A stretch of 64,000 nucleotides of DNA from Bipolaris cookei (Eukaryota > Ascomycota > Dothideomycetes > Pleosporales > Pleosporaceae). Position 1 is the stretch's first letter; the number at the start of each line of letters is the position of its first letter. Of this stretch, positions 44,927-54,115 are shown piece after piece. The notes below the pieces were generated by a model that saw only the letters and a list, made by a program, of their open reading frames with translations, was not told the origin of the DNA and did not search any database. Where the stretch lies: contig NRSV01000089.1 of NCBI GenBank assembly GCA_002286855.1, positions 1 through 64,000 on the forward strand, in the 5' to 3' direction. Made by a program: the position numbers and the translations under genes.

Positions 44927-45642
44927 TATGCGTACTCATAGAAGGCAAATCGAGAACAAAAACGATGTTAGTGAATGAGTCGAAAAAGATTGGGCATAGA
45001 GTGATATCAGATAAAGGAAGAATGCAAGCGAATCAAGAGCATTAATGTACGATTGGTTTGGGCTACAGATTGGGTTATCCTTGGGTTGCAGGACGCTAAT
45101 GGCGGATCATATCCGCGGGTGGATACGCCTGGTCGTCCATAGAAAAGCTTTTCCGTGAAGAATCTTCGCTTCGAGGAGTAGATATATCCGAAAAGTGGAT
45201 CATGGCCACAGGTACATCGGAACAAGAATGTCCGGACAGAAATGCTGCAGGCGGTGTGACTGCGTCTTGACGATTCAGTTCAAGATAGGCATTGTGTTCT
45301 AGGTTGTAGTCAGAGTAGATGCAATATATACCAGGCAGTGAGGTGACCAAGAGTGGACTCGGGAATAGTGCGAGGAATATCTTGGCACAGGGCCACTCAC
45401 GTGGGTGCTCATGTGGACAATACGAACAGGAAGACAAGAACTAGCAATACAGGGCAAAACGCTCAAATGAAGAGCTCAGATATCGGTGTATATAGACCAT
45501 ATCAGTCGTGGCCGTGGCCAAATGTGTACCCAAGAGTGTTGTAAAATGTTGAACCCGACCCTACACGAAGGGTGTGTGTACAGTCCCAAACGCCGTCGAT
45601 GCAGTTACGCTTTTTAAAACCAAGTCATGCAAGTAGCGAATG
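44927..45642. other. MFS promoter and 3' flank of the next gene
   Basis: Intergenic region between two minus-strand genes. A 113-codon minus-strand frame (45096-45437) and a 63-codon plus-strand frame have no motifs. No gene is supported. Confidence 0.45.
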
Positions 45643-46188
45643 TCATATGCTGAGCTTGTCGAGACTTAAGCGATCCGCACTCTTGTGTCGCTTGACCATG
45701 CCAAGCTTATAAAACTTCTCCTCGCCCGTTGCAGTGCGGCCGCCGATATACCATTTTTCCGCGCCCATGGCCTCGTGGAAGCCGTCTGAAGAACTGTCCG
45801 AGCCTCTCCTGCTCCGTTGTGATGCGCCTGGTATGGGAAAAGCCTTTGCTTGGGGCGATGTGGAGCGGGTGTAGGGAGGGGCGTGCTGTCTGGTGGGCTG
45901 GAAGTGACCGGTTCCCTGGACAGCAACGGTTGCGCCCGGTGAAGGGGATCGTGCCTTTGCAGTAATAGTGCGCGACGCGGCTGCCGAGTCACGGGCCTGT
46001 TGTTGCTGTGCTGGTGTGTTCTGGGCGTAGGATGCGACAGAAGCAGCTTGCGAGGACACGGTCTTTTGGAGAGAGGGCTGCTGGGCGCGGAAGGCAGCGA
46101 GGAAGCCCCCGAGAAAGGGCCTGTTGGTAGTCATGGAGCGATCGGGCGCGGGGTGGTCTGGTGAGGGCCGGTGTGCGTCGTCGTGCAT
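45643..46188 (-). CDS. conserved fungal hypothetical protein, disordered
   Basis: Encodes 181 residues from the ATG at 46188, or 163 from the ATG at 46134 (MTTNRPFLGGFLAAF). The frame is open further upstream but without ATG. The N-terminus RPFLGGFLAAFRAQQPSLQ looks conserved, the middle is Ala/Ser/Gln/Pro-rich, and the end is a compact block (MGAEKWYIGGRTATGEEKFYKLGM) followed by KRHKSADRLSLDKLSI. I recall this C-terminal block from ascomycete proteins of unknown function. The SxDRLSLDKLS repeat could be a phospho-site region. No enzymatic motif is visible. Confidence 0.6.
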   Translation of the reverse strand: MHDDAHRPSPDHPAPDRSMTTNRPFLGGFLAAFRAQQPSLQKTVSSQAASVASYAQNTPAQQQQARDSAAASRTITAKARSPSPGATVAVQGTGHFQPTRQHAPPYTRSTSPQAKAFPIPGASQRSRRGSDSSSDGFHEAMGAEKWYIGGRTATGEEKFYKLGMVKRHKSADRLSLDKLSI

Positions 46189-47386
46189 CAAGGCCCGGTG
46201 CCTCGTTTTGTGTTTGTTGAGCAAGGCGCTGGGTGGGCTGAGGGCGGTGTGGACGGGCGTGTTGGCGGGCCTAGGGGCGAAAGGCGACGTGTAACGGGCG
46301 TAGGGTGCAGGCAAGCAATGGGCTGTGATGATATTGGTGGTGGAGTCTGGCGGGAACGTCGTGTCTACGCCATGCGCTCTTGTGGCAGAGGCCGCGGCAG
46401 GCGATTAGCGGGCTATTATGTATGTACGGGACAGGGGCGGGCGGGCGGAAGCGTGTGACGTAGTTGCTGTTGTTGTTGAGGGTGACGGTGAAGGAGGTGT
46501 TGTTCCTGCTGCTGGGGCGTCTGACTGGCTATGTACTATGTGTGTGTGCATGTGTGTGGGCGTTATATATGTGTATGTGTATGCATGGAGGGATAGTAGC
46601 CGAGGTGAGTGGTGTAGCAAATGGCCAGTGTGGGCGAGGCGGACGGTTGTTTCTTGGACGGAGCCGCGAACCGTCGAACTGTCGATGGGCAAGGAACAAG
46701 TCGGAAGCAGAGGCTGGTCATTGGACTCTGACACGCTCGCTCGCTCGTACTCGGCCCAACCCCTCGCCCGCCTGTCCGTTGGCGCTGGCCGGGGGTTGGT
46801 TGCCAGCAGACGACATTTTCCCTGCTGCCCTCTGCCCTCTGCCCTCGCCTTACCTACTTGCTACATAGCGCCGACCAGACCCGCGTCACATGTGTCGCCC
46901 ATCTGCTCTGCGCTGCCCTCCGCCCTCGACCCGTTGGCAGTCAGCGTGGCCGGCTGTGTGCAACACCATGTCGTCTGCAGCATCATATGTCTGTATACAT
47001 ACAAATATGGATGCATGCCCCTCGCAGAGCCCGTCGACGTGCCCCCAAACGCGGGGTTGGCCCGGAAATAGGTCTGCTCTGACTGGCCAGCCTCGAGCCA
47101 TGTGAAGATGCATGTCATGGACCCACCGCTGCCTCGCCTTGACTCGCCCTGCCCACGCCTGCCTGTTTGTGGCTGCAACTGTCGGATCCACCATTGCCAC
47201 TAGCACAGCACCGCACAGCCATTAACACTCGCTGCCGTTGAATCTTGCAGTCCGTACATCGACGGTATGCGCAAACCATATGCCCAGGTCCCCAACCGCC
47301 TCCAGCTTGCCAATGACGAGATACATAGCCAATAGGCGCGGACCTCCAGCGGACCCGGCATCCGCATCTGTCCTGACTTGAACAAG
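46189..47386. other. intergenic region
   Basis: GC-rich upstream region of the small hypothetical gene, with a TG/TATG dinucleotide tract at about 46535-46590. Overlapping open frames in several phases have no motifs. No gene is supported. Confidence 0.45.
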
Positions 47387-49058
47387 ATCAAATAGCCATC
47401 ACCAGTCGACACAAACATCCTCTGCCACGGCATCCTTCTCCAATCTCTCCAATGAGCTGCTCAAGCAAATAGTCGCCTATCTTCCATAGCATGACACATC
47501 TTCGTTTTGCTGCCTCAACAGCCATCTCCACACACTGGCTACGATTGATTACTTTTGTCTGAACATCCTCAAGGACAGCAGAAAAGCCAGCAATGTCAAG
47601 TCGATCCGTCTGGGCGTGTCCTCTGGTGAAAGCATTACTCAAGGCCAGCGACAACTTCCTTACGATAGCTCTTTCGACCATGTCTACCTACTCCAAAACG
47701 CCATGGACATTTGGAGCAACAAGACTATTTTTTCTACCTATGCTTACCTGAAAGAGGCACTTGGTATGTGATTTTTGATAGCCATCTTTGGGAAACTCTG
47801 GTGTCATGACACCCTCTGCATCATTGAGACTTATTCGCGACTATAAAAAACGTCAACATTTGCTCTTGTAATGCAAGCCCTGCTTTTCTGACAACGCCCC
47901 TCCCTAAAAATACGCGAGTATTCTGCGTATGCAGCACTCATCATCCTAGTCCTCCCATCACTTCGACATCTACAAGTAACCAACTGCAAGTCTACCACGT
48001 ATGACTATCTTCAAGTTTTGCCGGATACTCTAGCTCCCGAACCATTGGGAACTCCGCGCTTTTTGGCTCAATCGCTTGTCCGTCGCCTGTCATCCATCAC
48101 ATACCTATCTCTTGTCTTTGACCAAACAAGAGGCATAGCATACCGCAACCCAACTGATTACCTTGCAGCTGATCATTTTCTAAATCTCCCTAATATGCAA
48201 ACCCTCAGACTTTCAGTCCGAGGCGGGAAACGTCATCAATCCACGCCCAGAACTAGTGCTCCACTCATCCGACGCATCAGACCGACTAATATCGCCACGT
48301 TGGTCTTCCGCCATTCGGGCGCTTCCATCGCAAGTTCGCGGTCTCTTTTTCAATGTATTCCTAGGCTACGCCCACTTACCTACGACTTCTTATTCGACGG
48401 TAGTGGAGTAGTAGATCCTGTTGTCGATCTAGCCGCCTGGTGCGACGTGTTATAACTCTTTCAGTCCACGCTGGAGATTCTTGTCTTTAGTATAGAATAT
48501 TGTGACAAAGCCGGCTGGCTCTTCTGCCAACCCCGGATCTCCGAAATGCTGCATGGTTACCTTGATATGACGCACTTCCCCAAACTTCACACTCTCGAAG
48601 TCCCACTTCCCTTCTTGAATGGAGACCCCGAGTTTGCCATCGGAACACAAGTCGCCCCTCTACTCCCACCAAATCTGCGACATCTTATCCTGCGCACAGA
48701 TCCCTCGCATGCTCAGCATACGTATTCTTTGGATACATCCATTCTGCCCGATGGCCTCTCGTTCAAAACGTCGCAGCGAATTGCGCACTACCTAGTGTTA
48801 GTCTGAAGGGATGTTTTGTGCATGTACTAAACCTCTCTCACTCTACTCGACCAGGCAACAACTCTTGAGTCACTATCCATATGGCAGCCCGCCGATCCTT
48901 CCCTTACCTAATTTGACAGCCAAGTTGAGGATTTTGCAACGACTTGTCGTAACAAGAACATTACCGGCAAAATTCTGATACTAATGCTGATAAGATGGAA
49001 GAATGCTGCGCATTGGGATCTTACGCAAGAAAAAACCATTTTGATAGAGAGGCTCTAG
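47387..49058 (+). pseudogene. F-box/LRR-type protein pseudogene
   Basis: The first segment reads SNLSNELLKQIVAYLP, then HDTSSFCCLNSHLHTLATIDYF, a typical fungal F-box. A second (from about 47934) has LPSLRHLQVTNCKS and further leucine-rich strand-loop units to FPKLHTLEVPLPFLNG and LLPPNLRHLILRTD, as in substrate-binding regions of fungal F-box proteins. An intron fits at 48795-48854 (GTGTTA...TACTAAAC...CAG). Three in-frame stops break it: TAG 47487-47489, TAA 48453-48455 and TAA 48909-48911. No start codon is visible before the F-box. Intact relatives would be SCF ubiquitin-ligase adaptors. The alternative, extra short introns over every stop, is less likely. Confidence 0.65.
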
Positions 49059-49408
49059 GACTTGGGGCTGTGACAAGATTCTGGAGGAAGGAGTGGGAGG
49101 GGAGGCCAGTGGGATTGGCAACCCAGTATCTCTTGCATGCGTTGAAATTTCATCCGGTAAAACTCTATCCCTAGAGATCAATTCTACAGGTCGTCACCTC
49201 TACTCCAATCAATAGCTACTGCATTCAACTGCCTGTTCCCTGTGACTGAAAATGACAAACTCCAAGAGAAATGATATAGTGTTGTGATAATGGCAGCTTG
49301 CACGTGCAGTCGCGTGTTCTTAGTGCAGACCGAAGCGCGTCATCCCGCCTAGCTGCCGCGGGCATTGCTTCAACTAAAAACTGACAACTACGTTCATGTG
49401 CACCTGCA
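49059..49408. other. short intergenic region
   Basis: About 350 bp between the F-box pseudogene and the SLD7-like gene, presumably the latter's promoter. Nothing else is recognised. Confidence 0.4.
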
Positions 49409-50997
49409 ATGACTGATGTCTGGAGCGGGCATCTCCTGCTACCGGACAGCCGTTTAATCAAAGGCATGCTTTATCGCTTTTTTATTCCTACTCTCGCTAA
49501 CACTGTGCAGAAATCAGCCTCACTACGCAAAACGTCGCGTCGTCGCCAGTCCTCAGCACCACCAGCCTGCGCTTCCTAACCACCGTTGATACAGCAAAAA
49601 TACCACTGTACCTTACCGCCGGCCCCAGTCTAGACGTATGGACAACCGAAGAAGACACTCAAACTTGGTTCGAGTCCCTCTTGCTCAGTAAGCCTACAAC
49701 ATCCCCAAATGCATCCAACCATGATACAAATGAGTGGTGGAACCTTGCGCACTCACAGTCTCCCATTGGGATACTAGCGCAAGTGCAGGATGTATCAGAA
49801 AGCGCTCAGAAACCCAGGATAACAGAAATACTCTTCTATGGGACAATCGCTGCGCATACCGCTGGTGGGATACCAACACCACCACCGTCCTTGTCATTTG
49901 TCGATAATGCAGGCGAACAACTTCCGGAACTCAGGGTACATGCAACACCGCTTTCGTCCGATATGCTACACTATGCCAGCATCGACCCGCCAATCGACAA
50001 TGACGCTCATTTCCTCACACCAATGCACAACGCCCATGCCGCACCGAGATCTCCGAAGAAACACCGAGACATCTTTGAGGAGGCTACAATAGCGAACAAG
50101 AAGGCGAGAGGAAGGGGTGGAAGAGCAGTCTCGGCAGCGGCTGCTCGGGGAAGCGAGTCCCAGCTACCCTATACCCACCGCAAATCATCATTGTCCATTG
50201 ACAAAAGAGCGTCGCCATTCCCAGACTCGAGACCTTCGTCTTCATCTGGTCCCCTCCCGCACTCCAACTCTCGTCCGCTGTCTCGATCACCGAGCATATC
50301 TTCAGACACAAGACCCTTGAGCCGCAAAGGTCCACCTGAAGCACATTCGAGGCGATCCAACCTTTCTCAGGTCGCTACTGTACCCATCAAGCCGGAAGAG
50401 CCAACAACGGAGTCGCGGAACAAGGATGCACTTGTCAAAGTGGTCATGGCAGCTATGCGCATGCACGGGCTGCAGCAGCGAAAGCAGAACAGGTCCCGTC
50501 GGGCATCATTGGCTGTTGCTGGTGACGAAAGCGAGCGCTTGACTGAACAAGCAACCCCAGAAGAGGCAGCCAAAGATGATGAGTACAAGTTGATTTATCA
50601 TCAGACCTACAAGGGTGCAGCACTTGCACTGGTATGTTGGGTGTGTTTCTTTTTAGGCCTGGTAACTAACTGTCTACAGAGAAATCACATGTCGGAGAAA
50701 CCCCTGCATGTTCAGCCAGATCGGATGCGAGATGTTGTCGAAAAGCTATTGGTAATATTCTTGTCTGATCCGCTTGCGGAACCACCGCCTGCGGATGTGC
50801 CCGCGGATCTAGTGGCCACTCCAGGAAGTAAATCAAGGCCTGGCCTTCCGGGATCCACACATGGTCACGCAAGTCCATTCGACCTACCTAGCACGTCTCG
50901 ACCGAGGATGATGAGATCCGTCACTGACAGTCACGTCTTTACCGGGTCGCCCGTCAGCAAGAAGAGGCCCACTGCTAATCGGCCAGCGCCGACGTGA
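49409..50997 (+). CDS. Sld7-like replication-initiation accessory protein
   Basis: The C-terminal block KDDEYKLIYHQTYKGAALAL, then PLHVQPDRMRDVVEKLLVIFLSDPL, matches the Sld7 C-terminal domain. In yeast Sld7 binds Sld3 and helps load Cdc45 at origins. A short first exon starts at ATG 49409 (MTDVWSGHLLLPDS). It joins 49511 through either a GT intron (49452-49510) or a GC intron (49464-49510); both keep the frame into ISLTTQNVASS. A further intron at 50632-50679 (GTATGT...ACTAAC...CAG, 48 nt) is stop-free and in frame. With the GT choice the product has 493 aa. The centre is Ser/Pro-rich with an RKSSLSIDKR patch. Most confident in the C-terminal domain, least in exon 1. Confidence 0.7.
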
Positions 50998-51578
50998 CAT
51001 AGCCAGCATCATGACAATTTCTGAATCTCTGTTCAGTAATGTTCAAACTCACGGTGCGACATTGCGATGATACAATCGTTTAGCATCAATATGTTGCCTG
51101 GACGCCTGGACCGGATACGACTTAGCATCCTTCCCATTGCGGCACTTTGATGGCGCTTGTCATCATTCGTCAGCACCTTGCGACGATCGTCAGCCACAAC
51201 GACAAACATGGTTGTTGTTAACCTTGAAACCATGGTGGCATTTAGTATGATGTCACTAGCATTTACGTGCTCTTGTAGTAAGGTGCCAGGGAGTGAGGCT
51301 AATTTTGTACCTTGCTGAGCGTGACACGACACAAGCGGACGGCGACTCGTACTTTTAGTAACATCGACATGTACAGCCTCGTATTCTACGTGACATCAGG
51401 GAGTATGGATTTTGCCTTTGCGTGACTGAAGTTGCTGAGGCGAAAATGGAAACAATAGTGGTATAAAAGGCCAGCAGCCAGGCTGTTGAAGACATCGCAC
51501 TACAGCACTATCACTCAATAACTCATTCCAAACACACATTCGCTACCTTTCGAACAACGGAAATCAAATCCCCTCACC
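50998..51578. other. promoter region of the secreted-protein gene
   Basis: Intergenic. A minus-strand 99-codon frame (51033-51332) has no motif. A TATA box lies at 51462-51469 (TATAAAAG), 110-117 nt upstream of the next ATG. Confidence 0.55.
51462..51469 (+). promoter_or_regulatory. TATA box of the Alt a 1-like gene
   Basis: TATAAAAG matches the consensus TATA box and lies 110-117 nt upstream of the ATG at 51579, a usual distance for a highly expressed, regulated fungal gene. The C/A-rich leader between it and the ATG (CACTACAGCACTATCACTC) also fits. Confidence 0.65.
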
Positions 51579-52077
51579 ATGTTGTCCAAAATCACCTCGT
51601 TCGCACTTCTCACCGCCGGTGCCTCAGCAGCAGCCGTCCCCAGCACTGCGCCATGGACCTGGCAAGTCACCGACTTCAGCAGCGTCTGCACCGCCGCAAC
51701 ATGTCGCTATTCCTTCAGCGTGTCTGCACCTGTCGGTCCATCAGGCCAACCAGCTTTTGATGCTGAGTTCTGCTCTGGCACCAGTGTTCAGGGCGGATTC
51801 AAGTCCTGCGGCGTAGTCGGTGTCGATGTACCTGGCGATGTGCAGACGCAGGAGTTCAACCAGGGGATCGATATTGGCGCTATCATTAGTGTCAAGTACT
51901 CTTTCAAGCAGTAAGTTGATATCTTCTGGGATAAGTTGGGAGTATCCAAAGCTGATCAGTTTGAATAGGGGTGATGTCACGTACACGTATACGGGTAACA
52001 ACTCTGTTGCCCACACGGGTCTGGGTCCTGCTGTTGATTTCACTATTATTCCTACCGAGGTTACTGCTGTGGCTTAA
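51579..52077 (+). CDS. small secreted protein, Alt a 1/HRIP-like
   Basis: Two exons (51579-51910, 51969-52077) with a 58-nt GTAAGT...TAG intron give 146 residues. Residues 1-18 form a signal peptide (MLSKITSFALLTAGASAA), with a small-residue cleavage region. The mature part begins with TWQVTDFSSVC and has four cysteines (SVCTAATC, EFCSG, FKSCG), alternating hydrophobic residues typical of beta strands, and a DVTYTYTG strand near the end. This pattern resembles the Alt a 1/PevD1 beta-barrel family of Dothideomycetes and Verticillium, some of which are allergens or elicitors. The family call is by pattern only and could be wrong; secretion is well supported. Confidence 0.7.
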
Positions 52078-52344
52078 GCGTGTTGTGAAGGTGATGCTGC
52101 ACTTGGTATCTTGGGGTCGCTCAAAATTCGCACTAATACTGTATTTATCCACGTTCTCTTTACACAATAGATTGCCATTAATCATCTCTGCTGTGCTGGT
52201 TTTTCCTTGTTTATGAAGCACCGTGTGGGCTTTCTGGTCATAATTCTTTTCCTGCTAGTGTGGCATCTCAAGTGGCAAAGTATATGCGGTACGTGGAAAA
52301 TGTACGGATGTTATTTTGAGAGACATAAATTCATGACAGTGATA
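52078..52344. other. 3' flank of the secreted-protein gene
   Basis: AT-rich; no gene seen. It ends at the TA dinucleotide where Pogo-family terminal sequence begins. Confidence 0.5.
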
Positions 52345-52900
52345 TAACGTCCGTCCCTGCGGGTCGAACATCCCCCCGCAACGAACCACGAATGTTGTTC
52401 AACTATGTTGTACCCCCCTTGCACAATCGTATAGAGTCAGGTCGATAGGATTATATTCTTTGCCTTTATCTCTACCTAGTGCAAGCTTTATATAGTAAAA
52501 TTACAGCATTGCAGCTTATATTCTTAAGCTTCGTGTGTTTAGCATAGAAGGTGTAATGACAAAACACCCCTGCTCTCTCTTATATAAAACTATCGCTTAA
52601 TCCTTCGGAGCCCTTACAAGATATTTAGGTAACTATATAATATAGTCCTGCTTTTAGAAATGTGTGCAGCTCCGATCTAAGTGCTCTCCGAGTTGCTCCG
52701 GTGCGACGTGCCAGTTCATCAGATTGAGCGAGAAGACTTAGCGTGCTGACACAGCCAGTATTAAAAGCTTAGCGGTCTGCAATGTACACCTACGCTATAC
52801 CAAAACGGCTTAGGCTGTGGCGCAAAGCTCCAGAGGCTTCGTCTAACCACCATTTACGTGCATGGTCACCTGCTGCCTGTCCTTAGAAATCGGCTAGAGA
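52345..52900 (+). mobile_element. 5' end of a Pogo-family element (copy 3, truncated)
   Basis: The plus strand here is colinear with the reverse complement of 59214-58650 and shares several blocks. These are the terminus TAACGTCCGTCCCTGCGGGT...GAACATCC, CGCAACGAACCAC, a TAGTAAAATTACAGC block, CAAAACACCCCTG, and a region that reads VHLRYTKTA...AVAQSSRG. In copy 1 the matching frame is VHLRYAKRAEAVAQSSRS. Sequence after about 52900 does not continue into the transposase, so it is truncated or is the opposite end of a larger element. Confidence 0.7.
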
Positions 52901-53314
52901 TAGACACCACGGTATTAATATTATATACATACTAGTTGATATAAGGATAGACCTACCTTAATGTAAGTATATTAAATATATAAGTAACTACTGCAAATAT
53001 GCTTCTATTAATCATGATTTCTTCACTATTTCACCTCACAAAACCATATCCTCCCTGATCCTACTCCCATGCCTACTAGAGCCCCACTCACGGCTGAGTA
53101 TGACGGTCGATACTCAGACGGTACCCACAGTACATTGCTTCCGGTGCGCACAATCCAAACCATATCTGAACTTAGACTGACATTCTGGTACTGTGGTTCT
53201 GATGCTGCCATGTCCATGCTGCTACAAACTTGGAAAGGAGGGATAGCGATGCTTCTAATGTCTGTAAAGAGTAAAGTACCAGTAGAATCGAAGGATAAGC
53301 TCAAAAGAATCCTG

Positions 53315-53830
53315 TCAACATCAAGGGTATGCAGACACGTCCCGCTGCTCGCGTCCCAGATCTTGACAGTCCTGTCCCATGATGCTGACGCTAGCCGGGT
53401 CGAGTCGTGCGAGAAGGCCACCGAGGTAACAGACCTGCTATGGCCCTCGAGCGTGTGCACACACGTCCCGCTACTCGCGTCCCAGATCTTGATAGTCCTG
53501 TCGTCTGACGCTGACACTAGCCGGGTCGAGTCGTGCGAGAAGGCCACTGAGGTAACAGACCTGCTATGGCCCTCGAGCGTGTGTACACACGTCCCGCTGC
53601 TCGCGTCCCAGATCTTGATAGTGCTGTCGCCTGACGCTGACGCTAGCCGGGTCGAGTCGTGCGAGAAGGCCACTGAGGTAACAGACCTGCTATGGCCCTC
53701 GAGCGTGTGCACACACGTCCCGCTGCTCGCGTCCCAGATCTTGATAGTGCTGTCGCCTGACGCTGACGCTAGCCGGGTCGAGTCGTGCGAGAAGGCCACC
53801 GAGGTAACAGAACTGCTATGGCCCTCGAGC
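53315..53830 (-). repeat. 126-bp WD40 coding repeat array (four near-identical units)
   Basis: The TGGCCCTCGA landmark recurs at 53441, 53567, 53693 and 53819, exactly 126 bp apart (42 codons). The 53567 and 53693 units differ at three of 126 positions; the 53441 and 53567 units differ at five. Differences cluster at codons for a few exposed positions (GHS[S/R]SV, RL[A/V]SAS[G/D/W]D[S/R]T). Confidence 0.95.
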
Positions 53831-54054
53831 GTCTGCAGACATGCACTCCAGCCGCTGCTCATAGCGGGCTTGGTCGTTATTCCTCTTGGCTCTTCGTGCT
53901 GGAACAGCCTTCTTACTATGCTATCGGCTGGACTGAACAGCAGAGCAGATGCGTATGCCTGTAAAGGATAGTTCTTAATCGCCTCCTTATGATACATAAT
54001 GAACCGTCGTGCGTCGTACACGATCTTGTTCAATACGTCCGTGTCTCCAAGTCC

Positions 54055-54115
54055 CTAGCTACGTCAGTAACTACACTATAAAGGCCGTGTATAGATGTAG
54101 TTGTATTAGCCGTAC
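54055..54115 (-). other. intron before the WD40 exon of the NLR gene
   Basis: Donor GTACGG and acceptor CTAG (61 nt). The upstream acceptor TAG, 4 nt earlier, would shift the frame. The junction joins NACHT-side LWDLVQ to the WD40 exon without changing phase. Confidence 0.7.

Noticed and set aside
53069..53971. 300-codon open frame on the plus strand opposite the WD40 exon
   Set aside because: Mirror image of the WD40 repeats: the repeat period keeps the antisense frame open. Its sequence has no features of its own.
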